Of a stretch of 45,282 bases of DNA, positions 1-8,426 are shown in pieces. A program made the position numbers and the translations under genes. The stretch's first letter is position 1. Each line of letters opens with the position of its first letter. This stretch comes from JACCYQ01 sp036675565 (lineage in GTDB: Bacteria > Bacteroidota > Bacteroidia > Chitinophagales > Chitinophagaceae): the NCBI GenBank assembly GCA_036675565.1, contig JAKFER010000015.1:1-45282 (forward strand), read 5' to 3'. The notes under the pieces were generated by a model, which was given only the letters and a program-made list of their open reading frames with translations, did no database searches and had not been told where the DNA came from.

Positions 1-2748
1 GGAATAAAAGGGCACACATTGGTAAGCGGTTCCATCGCAAAAGGAAAATTCAACAGAAATGTTTTCCAGGGTTTGGAAGGAAACCAGGGACCATACAGGT
101 TAACAGGTGCCAGCAATGAATTTTTCTTTATCGTGCTTGCAGGTACAGAACGTGTTTTTTTAGATGGTGAAATTTTACAGCGCGGCGAAGACCAGGATTA
201 CGTAATCAATTACAATACAGCGGAAGTAACTTTTACACCACGCCGGTTGATAACCAAAGACAGCAGGATACAAATTGAATTTGAATATGCTGATCGCAAT
301 TTTTTAAATGCCAATTTATATGCAACACAGGAATTAACAATCAATGACAAACTTACCATTCGGTTAGGCGCATTTAATAACAGCGATGCTAAGAACTCGC
401 AGGTAAACCAGGTGTTGGATGCTGATCAACGTCATTTTCTAAGTACAGTAGGTGATAGTATTCAAAAGGCATTTTATCCTGCTGCTGTTATTGATAGTTT
501 TGATGCAGGCAAGATCCTTTATGAAAAAATTTATTTTAATGCAGGTGCTTCCATCGATTCGTTTTACCAGTTTTCAACGGATCCTGCAGTGGCGAAATAC
601 AGTCTATCTTTTACCGATGTTGGCCACGGAAATGGAAATTATATGCCTGATTTTAATGGTGCAAATGGAAAAGTTTTTCGTTACATACAACCCGTTGGAA
701 ATCAAAGGCAGGGCAGGTTTGAACCGGTAACCATTTTGGTGACACCCAAAAAGCAACAGGTTTTTAATGCAGGGGTGGATTATAAACTGGGTAAGAACAC
801 GATCATAAAAAGTGAATTGGCCATGAGTAATTATGATGTCAATACTTTTTCGGGTAAGGATGGGGGTGATGATGCCGGATTTGCTGCCCGTTTCCAGGTA
901 CAAAATGTAAAGCCATTGAGAAGTAACCCTGAGAACAAATTGAGCCTGACCACGCTCCTGGATTATGAATTTGTACAGGATAAATTCAAACCACTGGAAA
1001 GGATCAGGAATGTTGAATTTACACGGGACTGGGGTTTACCTTTGGTAACGCAGGCGGCTACAGAAAATATCCTGCGTTTCAGTTCCCAATTAAAAAACCA
1101 ACGAAATGCAATTGGTTACCAGTTCATGAATTATAATAGAAGTGATGATTATAACGGTATCCAACAAACGCTTACTCAATCCTCCAGTTTTAAGGGATTA
1201 ACTTTAAATAACCAGCTTGCCATCACCAATTTTTCCAATAGCCTGCAAAAGGGTAGCTTCTTTAAACCCATTATTGATATCAGTAGAAAGTTTGCTCAAT
1301 TAGATAACATAAGCATTGGCGGCCGCTATGCCATGGAGCGGAACATCACCCGGAACAAATCAAATGATTCTTTATCTTCTTTGAGTTTTGCCTTTGACAC
1401 CTATTCTGTTTATCTAAGGTCCGATGACCAAAAGCAGAATAAATACAGCATTACCTATTTTACCCGTGCTGATAAATTCCCGGTTGCTAAAGATCTTAAA
1501 AGTGCTGACCGGAGCCAGAACATAAACTTCCAGGCTGAATTTTTAAAGAATCCGGCACACCAGTTAATTTTCAATACCACATTCAGAAAATTAAAAGTGA
1601 GTGATCATTCTTTATCACCACAACAGGAAGATGAAACTATTTTAGGTCGTGCGGAGTATATGATCAATGAATTTAAGGGTTTGGTCACGGGTAATGTTTT
1701 GTATGAAGTAGGAGCGGGGCAGGAACAAAAAAGAGATTACAGCTACCTTGAGGTACCGGCCGGACAGGGACAATATACCTGGAATGATTATGATAGCAAT
1801 GGGGTGCAATCCCTGAATGAATTCGAGATCGCTGTATTTACCGACCAGGCAAAATTCATCCGTTTATTCACCCCGACTAACGATTATGTAAAAGCGAATT
1901 TCAATACGCTTAATTATAGTTTTCAGATTAATCCAAGGGCAGTCATTTCTTCAAGCGGATCAAATGGATTGAGCTCGTTTATTGCCAGGTTCAACCTGCA
2001 AACAAGTATGCAGGTGAATAAAAAATCTGTAGCCAAAGGTAATTTTGAATTCAACCCTTTTAAATATGGATTGAATGATACGGCCTTGATAACATTGGGT
2101 ACGGTTTTTCTTAATACAATTTCTTTTAACCGTTTCAACAGTCATTGGGGTATTGATATCAGTAACCTGCAAAACAGTGGAAAGTCTTTGTTGACTTACG
2201 GTTACGAAAGCAGGCAAATTACAGATTGGAGTATGAAGTTTCGCTGGAACCTGAGTAAGATGCTGACTTTTGATCTTACTACCCGAAAAGGCAGTAATGA
2301 ATTGTTTACGCCTGATGCAGGTTTTACAAACCGTAATTACGAACTGGATGTTTTTAATACAGAGCCACGTATTTCATTGATCAGGGGAACGGTTTTCAGA
2401 CTGGTGACGAGTTATAAATATGATGTAAAAAAGAACCTCCCTAAATATGGCGGTGAAAAATCCATTTCCAATTCGGTGAATGTAGAAAGCAAATACAATG
2501 TTTTGCAGAACAGCTCACTGATCGGGCGATTTACATTTAATAATATCAATTATGATGCGGCAGCCAATACAACGGTGAGTTATGTAATGCTTGATGGATT
2601 GTTGCCCGGAAAAAATTATCTCTGGTCACTGGGGCTTACCAAAAGATTATTGAACAACCTGGAACTAAGTTTTCAATATGATGGGCGTAAACCAGGTTCA
2701 GCCAGGACAGTTCATATAGGGAGGGCTTCTATCACTGCATTGTTTTAA
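1..2748 (+). CDS. Outer-membrane beta-barrel-like protein, 5' end cut by window
   Basis: The reading frame is open to the left edge; the first in-frame start-like codon (TTG at 19) lies inside apparently conserved sequence, so the true start is upstream and the visible part is about 915 residues. The N-terminal visible part holds a globular segment with YNTAEVTFTPRR and a DSRIQIEFEYADRNF motif at about residues 65-100. The rest is long alternating polar/aromatic strands, and the chain ends in SITALF, a terminal Phe typical of outer-membrane barrels. I recall related uncharacterised proteins in Bacteroidota but no assigned function. It is followed by a repeat-rich gap and a transposase. Confidence is high that it is a gene and moderate that it is a barrel. 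Confidence 0.8.
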   Translation, partial: GIKGHTLVSGSIAKGKFNRNVFQGLEGNQGPYRLTGASNEFFFIVLAGTERVFLDGEILQRGEDQDYVINYNTAEVTFTPRRLITKDSRIQIEFEYADRNFLNANLYATQELTINDKLTIRLGAFNNSDAKNSQVNQVLDADQRHFLSTVGDSIQKAFYPAAVIDSFDAGKILYEKIYFNAGASIDSFYQFSTDPAVAKYSLSFTDVGHGNGNYMPDFNGANGKVFRYIQPVGNQRQGRFEPVTILVTPKKQQVFNAGVDYKLGKNTIIKSELAMSNYDVNTFSGKDGGDDAGFAARFQVQNVKPLRSNPENKLSLTTLLDYEFVQDKFKPLERIRNVEFTRDWGLPLVTQAATENILRFSSQLKNQRNAIGYQFMNYNRSDDYNGIQQTLTQSSSFKGLTLNNQLAITNFSNSLQKGSFFKPIIDISRKFAQLDNISIGGRYAMERNITRNKSNDSLSSLSFAFDTYSVYLRSDDQKQNKYSITYFTRADKFPVAKDLKSADRSQNINFQAEFLKNPAHQLIFNTTFRKLKVSDHSLSPQQEDETILGRAEYMINEFKGLVTGNVLYEVGAGQEQKRDYSYLEVPAGQGQYTWNDYDSNGVQSLNEFEIAVFTDQAKFIRLFTPTNDYVKANFNTLNYSFQINPRAVISSSGSNGLSSFIARFNLQTSMQVNKKSVAKGNFEFNPFKYGLNDTALITLGTVFLNTISFNRFNSHWGIDISNLQNSGKSLLTYGYESRQITDWSMKFRWNLSKMLTFDLTTRKGSNELFTPDAGFTNRNYELDVFNTEPRISLIRGTVFRLVTSYKYDVKKNLPKYGGEKSISNSVNVESKYNVLQNSSLIGRFTFNNINYDAAANTTVSYVMLDGLLPGKNYLWSLGLTKRLLNNLELSFQYDGRKPGSARTVHIGRASITALF

Positions 2749-2785
2749 AGTTTTTTAATTCAGACCTATATTCAAATAAAAGATA

Positions 2786-2867
2786 GAACCCCTTCAGGGT
2801 TCTGATAATAATCACTTTGTCTTCCCTGCATTTATGCAGGGTTATTCATTTTAAACCCCTTCGGGGT
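2786..2867 (+). repeat. REP-like three-hairpin unit, right-end type (solo)
   Basis: Three successive palindromes are visible: GAACCCCTTCAGGGTTC (2786-2802), CCCTGCATTTATGCAGGG (2824-2841) and ACCCCTTCGGGGT (2855-2867), with a linker GTTATTCA after the second. The same order and linker occur at 3533-3614 and 37111-37192. It lies between the end of the barrel gene and the transposase and is probably an extra copy of the transposase's substrate. Confidence 0.8.
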
Positions 2868-2984
2868 ACTACACATTGATGATTCGTTAATTTTGAAGTG
2901 TTACTATCTACATAAGTTGCAGATTAATCAAACTTTTTATCTTCGGGATATTAATCGAAATAGTAAAAAGTTTACAGGTAAAAC

Positions 2985-3065
2985 AATCCCGAAGGGATTA
3001 AATTTGAATAACACCGGGTGAAACCCGGTGAAAGCTAACTGGCTAAAACAACCCTGAAAGAGTTG
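2985..3065 (+). repeat. REP-like three-hairpin unit, left end of transposon
   Basis: Palindromes AATCCCGAAGGGATT (2985-2999), CACCGGGTGAAACCCGGTG (3012-3030) and CAACCCTGAAAGAGTTG (3049-3065), with the linker TTTGAATAAC. It is the mirror order of the unit at 3533-3614, so the transposase gene sits between two inverted three-hairpin units, 15 bases after this one. Confidence 0.85.
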
Positions 3066-3080
3066 TACATATAAAAGCTT

Positions 3081-3482
3081 ATGAGCACTTACACACAAAT
3101 TATCTACCAGGTTTTTTTTAGTACAAAACAAAGAGAACAAGTTTTGGAAAAAGAAAGCAGAAAAGAGCTTTATAAATATGTCTGGGGGATATTAAAAAAT
3201 CACAAGTGTCATGCATATAGGATTAATGGAGTAGAGGATCATTTGCATATTTTAATGCATCTTCATCCGTCTGTAGCTTTAGCCGGTTTGATTAAAAGTA
3301 TAAAAATTGCAAGTAGTGGTTTTATCAAAGAGAAAAAATTATTTAAATATTTCAACGGATGGCAAGATGGCTATGGAGCTTTTACCTATTCAATACAAGA
3401 AAAAGACAGGCTTATAGAATATGTAAAGAATCAGGAGGAACATCATAAAAACATTTCATTTAAAGAGGAATATATAGCCTAA
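3081..3482 (+). CDS. REP-associated IS200-like Y1 transposase (RAYT)
   Basis: A 133-residue single-domain HUH transposase of the IS200/Y1_Tnp family. These enzymes cut and join single-stranded DNA at hairpins. The HUH metal-binding motif is seen as DHLHIL (residues about 53-58), and the catalytic tyrosine is probably in IEYVKNQEEHH near the C-terminus. Length fits the family. It is bracketed by inverted three-hairpin repeats at 2985-3065 and 3533-3614, the classic layout of a REP-associated tyrosine transposase. There is no accessory TnpB or IscB. The frame is intact, so the element may be active; family assignment is firm, activity is inference. Confidence 0.92.
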   Translation: MSTYTQIIYQVFFSTKQREQVLEKESRKELYKYVWGILKNHKCHAYRINGVEDHLHILMHLHPSVALAGLIKSIKIASSGFIKEKKLFKYFNGWQDGYGAFTYSIQEKDRLIEYVKNQEEHHKNISFKEEYIA

Positions 3483-3532
3483 CTTAAGGAGCATCGAATT
3501 GAGTTTGATGAAACATATTTATTGTAAATATT

Positions 3533-3614
3533 GAACCCTTTCAGGGTTCTGGAAATTACCTTTTCTTTCCCTGCATTGCATGCAGGGTTATTCAAGTTTG
3601 ATCCCTGCGGGATC
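3533..3614 (+). repeat. REP-like three-hairpin unit, right end of transposon
   Basis: Palindromes GAACCCTTTCAGGGTTC (3533-3549), CCCTGCATTGCATGCAGGG (3569-3587) and GATCCCTGCGGGATC (3600-3614). The order is inverted relative to 2985-3065. It begins 50 bases after the transposase stop. Confidence 0.85.
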
Positions 3615-3670
3615 AATAAGAATTGGATTAATAATATTATTTCCCTTACCCCTATACAAACAAGATGTGA

Positions 3671-4552
3671 TTACTTCACATTTCTATGCTTTTCAAAATG
3701 GAAACGAATCCAATCTTTTAGGGGCAACAATCCCGGGAATGAAGTATGCACTGCATTGATATCTTTTACATAAATCATATCATGTTCATCAACCCATTTA
3801 AACATCAGGTATAAATTTTTACCCATGAAAAGTCTTGTAATGAATGACGGGAGTTTTTGAAATTTCATTTTTTTATGCAGCACTTTGGAAAATAAATCAG
3901 TTACCTGTAACAAATTCATTTGTTCTGCTGCCACTGTTATAGTTTGCCCAAGGTATTGACGGGGATTTAAAAAAATTTTGGTAGCAATTTCACCAATATC
4001 CCGTGCCCCAATATGTTGTTGTATAACATTTCCACTTGAGGGATACACCAACTTTCCTTTTAAAATACTTTTTTTAACCTGTGGTATTAAAAAATTTTCA
4101 TACAGGCTGGCAGGCCTGATGATGGTATATGGCAGCTGCAGTTCCTTTATATAATTTTCTATCGCTGATTTACTTTGCCAATGCGGAATATTTGTTTCTT
4201 CACCAGCGGTTATGACGGATGAATAAACGAAATGAGCTATTTTATATTTGTGAGCAAGATCAGCAAGGTCCTTACCCATTTTAATTTCACTATCCTTATT
4301 TTTTTTCATTGGTAATACACAAAAGATTGCATCCACATCCGCTACATGATCCTGGTAACTGTCAACATCATTTAAATTTCCTTTTATTAATTCTGCGCCA
4401 ATATTGCTTAATGCAATGGCGTTTTCTGATGCAGGATTACGGGTAAGCACTTTTACTTTTATACCCTTGCTTAATAAACTCCGGGCAACGGCGCCACCAA
4501 TATTACCTGTACCTCCAGTAACAAAAATTGAAGCGGGGATTTGCATAATCAT
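3671..4552 (-). CDS. NmrA-like atypical short-chain dehydrogenase
   Basis: A 293-residue protein with an N-terminal Rossmann fold: TGGTGNIGG at residues 12-20, the dinucleotide-binding glycine motif of NmrA/atypical SDR proteins, then LTRNP at the second strand where NADP-preferring members carry an Arg. The middle part (VYSSV, IIRPASLYENF) matches NmrA/NAD(P)H-binding proteins, which act as redox sensors or quinone/flavin-type reductases. The substrate cannot be read from sequence. ATG codons at 4552 and 4546 are both possible starts. It stands alone on the minus strand, facing the transposon. Confidence 0.88.
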   Translation of the reverse strand: MIMQIPASIFVTGGTGNIGGAVARSLLSKGIKVKVLTRNPASENAIALSNIGAELIKGNLNDVDSYQDHVADVDAIFCVLPMKKNKDSEIKMGKDLADLAHKYKIAHFVYSSVITAGEETNIPHWQSKSAIENYIKELQLPYTIIRPASLYENFLIPQVKKSILKGKLVYPSSGNVIQQHIGARDIGEIATKIFLNPRQYLGQTITVAAEQMNLLQVTDLFSKVLHKKMKFQKLPSFITRLFMGKNLYLMFKWVDEHDMIYVKDINAVHTSFPGLLPLKDWIRFHFEKHRNVK

Positions 4553-4793
4553 TTATTTGATTGGTTTTTATAAATGTTATTATGTCGAAATAGGGAAGGG
4601 AGAAAGTTGACTGGTTGCTTAATTAAAAGTAAGCATTCGCTGGCTTTTGATCTGTAAATTATTCCCTGAATACTGCAGAAATAGCAGAGCGTAGCAGATT
4701 ACATCAGGGTGCCAATTTTTTTTGATGAATTATTTGATGCAGTACAAGTGAGTGACACAACAGGCGATGACAGGATTACTAAAGCTGGTTACC
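4553..4793. other. Intergenic region, nothing recognised
   Basis: About 240 bases between the NmrA-like gene's start and the ychF terminator. I see no open frame, RNA or clear promoter. It would have to contain the promoter of the minus-strand NmrA-like gene. Confidence 0.5.
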
Positions 4794-4827
4794 TAAAAAT
4801 AAAAAAGGAGGAATTTAAATTCCTCCT
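4794..4827 (-). terminator. Intrinsic terminator of ychF
   Basis: On the minus strand an 11-bp-armed perfect palindrome (4806-4827, GGAGGAATTT / AAATTCCTCC) is followed by an almost uninterrupted T-tract (the A-run 4794-4805 on the plus strand), 25 bases beyond the ychF stop. Confidence 0.85.
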
Positions 4828-4852
4828 CGTATAAAAAATATTTATTTAAAAA

Positions 4853-5950
4853 TTATACATTGAAACGGAAGTGCATTACATCGCCATCTTTAACTATATA
4901 TTCTTTTCCTTCAATTCTTAATCGCCCCGCATCGCGACAAGCGGCTTCGGATTTATAATGAATAAAATCTTCGTAACTGATCACTTCGGCTTTGATAAAT
5001 CCTTTTTCAAAATCGGTATGAATAACACTTGCTGCCTGCGGCGCTTTCCAACCTTTGTGAATGGTCCATGCACGAACTTCCTGCACACCTGCAGTAAAAT
5101 AAGTATAGAGTTTTAATAGTTGGTATGCAGACCTGATCAACCGATTCAATGCAGGTTCTTTCATATGATATTCATCCATGAACATCTGCTTATCATCAGG
5201 ATCTTCCATTTCGGAGATCTGTGCTTCAATAGAATTGTTCATGATGATAACCTGCGAATTTTCATTTTTGACGGCTTCGATCAACATATCAGAATATTTA
5301 TTACCGGTATGCATGGAAGGTTCGTCCACATTGGCAACATATAAAACGGGTTTGTCTGAAAGAAGAAACAAATCTGCAAAGGCTTCTTTTTCTGCTGCAG
5401 TAAGATACAGTGTGCGAATATTTAAACCTTTATCCAAATGATCTTTGCAGCGGAGCAAAACTTCGAGTTCTGCTTTTATTTTTGGATCGATACGTGCCTG
5501 TTTTTCCGATTTCGAAATTTTTCTTTCAACACTATCCAGGTCCTTTAATTGCAATTCAGTTTCAATGATTTCCTTATCACTGATTGGATTGATGGCGCCT
5601 TCTTCACGCAACACATTTTCATCTTCAAAACAACGTATTACATGAATGATAGCATCTACTTCGCGAATGTTGGCTAAAAATTTATTACCCAGACCTTCAC
5701 CTTTGCTTGCACCTCTAACTAATCCGGCGATATCAACAATTTCAATCTGTGTAGGAACGATCCTGTCAGGCTGTACCAGTTCGGCCAGTTTGTTTAAACG
5801 TTCATCTGGAACATCTACCAGGCCAACATTGGGTTCAATGGTGCAGAACCTGTAATTGCTGGCCTGTGCTTTTGCACTATTGCTAACCGCATTAAATAAA
5901 GTTGATTTTCCAACATTGGGTAATCCCACAATACCTGCTTGTAAAGCCAT
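4853..5950 (-). CDS. ychF: Redox-regulated ATPase YchF (Obg-like)
   Basis: A 365-residue P-loop protein of the Obg family that prefers ATP and associates with ribosomes. Seen: Walker A GLPNVGKS (residues 9-16), DIAGL (73-77), and NVDE (207-210) replacing the GTPase NKxD motif, the hallmark of YchF/OLA1 and its relaxed nucleotide specificity. A C-terminal TGS domain follows (AWTIHKGWKAPQAASVIHTD, then YIVKDGDVMHFRF). The ATG at 5950 is chosen because MALQAGIVGLPNVGKS is the family N-terminus and an AGGAAG ribosome site precedes it. A longer frame starts at 6016 but its extra residues come from AT-rich intergenic DNA. Confidence 0.97.
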   Translation of the reverse strand: MALQAGIVGLPNVGKSTLFNAVSNSAKAQASNYRFCTIEPNVGLVDVPDERLNKLAELVQPDRIVPTQIEIVDIAGLVRGASKGEGLGNKFLANIREVDAIIHVIRCFEDENVLREEGAINPISDKEIIETELQLKDLDSVERKISKSEKQARIDPKIKAELEVLLRCKDHLDKGLNIRTLYLTAAEKEAFADLFLLSDKPVLYVANVDEPSMHTGNKYSDMLIEAVKNENSQVIIMNNSIEAQISEMEDPDDKQMFMDEYHMKEPALNRLIRSAYQLLKLYTYFTAGVQEVRAWTIHKGWKAPQAASVIHTDFEKGFIKAEVISYEDFIHYKSEAACRDAGRLRIEGKEYIVKDGDVMHFRFNV

Positions 5951-5997
5951 TCTTCCTTTTTTTTGAGCCGCAAAGATAAGGAGTACAAATTTGAGAA

Positions 5998-6040
5998 TTT
6001 GAATACAATTAGTCAATTAGACAATTTGACAATTTGTTTT
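5998..6040. repeat. AT-rich intergenic iteration (ACAATTTG type)
   Basis: Short degenerate tandem copies of CAATTAG/CAATTTGA precede ychF. Similar copies occur at 25231-25275. No function is evident. Confidence 0.4.
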
Positions 6041-6136
6041 AAAATTCAACAGGATAAAATAAATACCCTAAATCAAACTATCATGTAATGAGTGAAGCTT
6101 CTCAAGTTTAAATTTTTGAAGTTTAACTTTTTAAAT

Positions 6137-6610
6137 TTAAGTTAAATAAGCCGTGTACATCCAGGTAAATTTTTCCTGTTCCCGAATATAGTCGCTCATT
6201 AATGCATTGGTACCTTCATCATTTGCATCTTCTGACATTTTCAGCAATTCTCTTTGTTTGGCAATTAGAATCTTATAGCTTTCGAGTATTTCGGTAACAG
6301 CTTGTTTTCCATCACTCACTTTACCGCTTTCTTTAATTTCGGCAGTTTTAAAATAATCTGAAAAACGGTGAGAGGGGGAATGACCCAGTGTCAGGATCCT
6401 TTCGGCTACTTCATCAATTTTTAGTAACAGGCTGTTATAGAGTTCTTCAAATTTTGCATGCAATTCAAAAAATTTATCGCCTTTAATGTTCCAGTGATAC
6501 CCCCGGGCATTCTGGTAAAAAACGGAGTAGTTTGCCAACAACTCATTTAATTTTTCAGCCAATTCTGAAGTTTTGACTTTAGTTAACCCGATGACATTTG
6601 TATTCTTCAT
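6137..6610 (-). CDS. dps: Dps family ferritin-like DNA-protection protein
   Basis: A 157-residue four-helix protein of the Dps/bacterioferritin-like family, which forms 12-mers that oxidise and store iron using peroxide and protect DNA under stress. The inter-subunit ferroxidase ligands are visible: H39 (GYHWNIKG), H51 (ELHAKFEEL), D66 and E70 (KIDEVAERI). E55 occupies the place where E. coli Dps has an Asp. Length is typical; the short N-terminal tail has few Lys/Arg, so direct DNA binding is uncertain. It is a single gene with a long upstream region, consistent with its own stress-regulated promoter (inference). Confidence 0.94.
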   Translation of the reverse strand: MKNTNVIGLTKVKTSELAEKLNELLANYSVFYQNARGYHWNIKGDKFFELHAKFEELYNSLLLKIDEVAERILTLGHSPSHRFSDYFKTAEIKESGKVSDGKQAVTEILESYKILIAKQRELLKMSEDANDEGTNALMSDYIREQEKFTWMYTAYLT

Positions 6611-6904
6611 ATCAATAAATTTTACTTATTCTAAATGCCATAAATATAATTCAATTGAAACGGCTGGAAAATGACATAAGTCAAGTTCAGTACTTACCGT
6701 TTTTCAATTGATTTTTTTTGCAAAAGGAATTACATTATTGTTTGATAGCCATAGGCAAATGGAAGTTGAAATTTTTATTTATTTTGAATCGATTTCATAA
6801 TGTTCTGATGCAGTCGGGTAACTGAAAACTTTCCATTATCTTCAAACCTTGTTTTTAAAATTTCACCATACATTAAATGCATCAACCCCTAACAATCATA
6901 ACGC
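6611..6904. other. Divergent intergenic region between dps and the SpmAB-like gene
   Basis: About 290 AT-rich bases between two divergent genes, so promoters for both should lie here. I found no box that matches the Bacteroidota TAnnTTTG consensus well enough to call, and no RNA or small frame. Confidence 0.5.
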
Positions 6905-8305
6905 ATGGCGCTTAGCAAGATCTGGACGGCATTTATTATTATCGCACTTTTAGCAGCTTCCTATCAATTTATTTTTAAGCCTGATCAAAATCAGATATTC
7001 AATCATCTGGTTACCGGAAAAAATACAGATACGGTTTCTGCAAGAACAGTGGATTCCGTTTCCCTGCCGGCATCCGTTCATCAACAATTGCAAGTTCAGG
7101 ATGCGGCCATTTGGGGAAAGGATAAAGTATACAAAACCGGTGACAATTCTTACCGGGCGTATCGTATGTTATCAGCTAATGGTGTTTTTGATACCGCCAA
7201 AGATGCTGTAAATCTTTGTCTGAATCTTATAGGTATCATGGCGCTGTTCATGGGTTTTATGAGTATTGCCGAAAGGGCAGGAGGTATAAGATTTCTTTCA
7301 CGCATCATTGGTCCATTTTTTTCCCGGATATTCCCTTCAGTGCCAAAAAACCACCCGTCCATGGGGCATATGGTAATGAATTTTTCTGCTAACCTGATGG
7401 GGCTTGACAATGCAGCTACACCTTTTGGAATAAAAGCGATGGAAAGTCTGCAGGAATTGAACGCAGATAAAGACAGGGCTTCCGATGCGCAGGTTATGTT
7501 TCTTTGCCTGCATGCTTCAGGACTTACATTGATACCTACGGTAATCATTGCTGATCGTGTTGCTTTGAAATCGGCCCATCCAACAGATATTTTTATTCCC
7601 TGCATGATCGCAACATTCGTTGCTACCATTGTAGCTATGTCTATCGTAGCGCTCAAACAAAAAATCAGGTTATTTCAACCCGTTATACTGGGCTGGGTGC
7701 TGGGCATTTCAGCATTCATATCCGCTTTGATTGTCTATATCAAATCGCTGAATGCGGATGAAGTACAGGTATTTTCCGGCAGTTTGAGCAACGGAATTAT
7801 TTTACTGATCTTCCTGCTGATCGTTTTAGGCGGACTTTATAAAAAGATCAACATTTTTGATGCATTTATTGATGGAGCCAAAGGGGGTTTTGAAGTGGCT
7901 ATTCGCATCATACCTTATCTCGTAGGATTATTGGTTGCCATCAGCCTGCTCCGGAACAGCGGCGCATTTGAATTTGTGCTTGATGGGATAAAAAATCTTT
8001 TTATTTTATTGAACGGTGATACAAGAATTGTTGATGCATTGCCCACGGCCATATTAAAACCATTAAGCGGTAGTGGCGCAAGAGCAATGATGATAGACAC
8101 TTTGAAAATGCATGGACCGGATTCATTTGCGGGTAACCTGGCTTCTGTGTTTCGCGGATCTGCAGATACAACATTTTATATTGTAGCAGTATATTTTGGT
8201 GCGGTAGGCATCAAAAATTCTCGTTATGCTGTCGGGACCATGTTGCTGGCAGATCTTGCGGGAATCATTACAGCTATTAGTATCAGTTATTTGTTTTTTG
8301 GATAA
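6905..8305 (+). CDS. Nucleoside-recognition (Gate) domain protein, SpmA-SpmB fusion
   Basis: A 466-residue inner-membrane protein. Residues about 100-245 resemble SpmA (LCLNLIGIMALFMGFMSIAE, then GLDNAATPFGIKAM) and residues about 310-466 resemble SpmB (PLSGSGARAMMIDTL, then FRGSADTTFYIVAVYFG). Firmicutes encode the two halves separately as spore maturation proteins; Bacteroidota, which do not sporulate, carry the fusion. Both halves are Gate-domain modules with several hydrophobic helices, plausibly a transporter, but no substrate is established. An N-terminal helix and a periplasmic stretch (residues 25-90) precede them. No operon partner is seen. Confidence 0.9.
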   Translation: MALSKIWTAFIIIALLAASYQFIFKPDQNQIFNHLVTGKNTDTVSARTVDSVSLPASVHQQLQVQDAAIWGKDKVYKTGDNSYRAYRMLSANGVFDTAKDAVNLCLNLIGIMALFMGFMSIAERAGGIRFLSRIIGPFFSRIFPSVPKNHPSMGHMVMNFSANLMGLDNAATPFGIKAMESLQELNADKDRASDAQVMFLCLHASGLTLIPTVIIADRVALKSAHPTDIFIPCMIATFVATIVAMSIVALKQKIRLFQPVILGWVLGISAFISALIVYIKSLNADEVQVFSGSLSNGIILLIFLLIVLGGLYKKINIFDAFIDGAKGGFEVAIRIIPYLVGLLVAISLLRNSGAFEFVLDGIKNLFILLNGDTRIVDALPTAILKPLSGSGARAMMIDTLKMHGPDSFAGNLASVFRGSADTTFYIVAVYFGAVGIKNSRYAVGTMLLADLAGIITAISISYLFFG

Positions 8306-8331
8306 ACCTGTCTAAGTAAAAATTTAAAGTA

Positions 8332-8390
8332 AGAAAAATCCAGCGTAGGTTTCATTTAATATAAAGACCCATTCTGGATTTTTCTTTTTA
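8332..8390. terminator. Bidirectional intrinsic terminator
   Basis: A perfect 12-bp inverted repeat, AGAAAAATCCAG (8332-8343) and CTGGATTTTTCT (8374-8385), with a 30-base loop and T-rich flanks on both strands. It lies between the convergent SpmAB-like and phosphoesterase genes and can serve both. Confidence 0.7.
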
Positions 8391-8426
8391 CATTTTCCAT
8401 TTAATCAACGGACTTTCGATTGCCTG

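Noticed and set aside
2749..3650. Possible CRISPR-like array
   Set aside because: The repeats are palindromic units of unequal sequence with no regular spacer length; they fit REP elements of the HUH transposase.
3531..3773. 80-residue frame after the transposase
   Set aside because: It is encoded by the hairpin repeats and runs antisense into the NmrA-like gene.
5120..5855. Plus-strand frames antisense to ychF
   Set aside because: Shadows of the strongly conserved ychF reading frame.
7150..7656. 168-residue minus-strand frame
   Set aside because: Fully antisense to the SpmA half of the nucleoside-recognition gene, whose motifs are clear.
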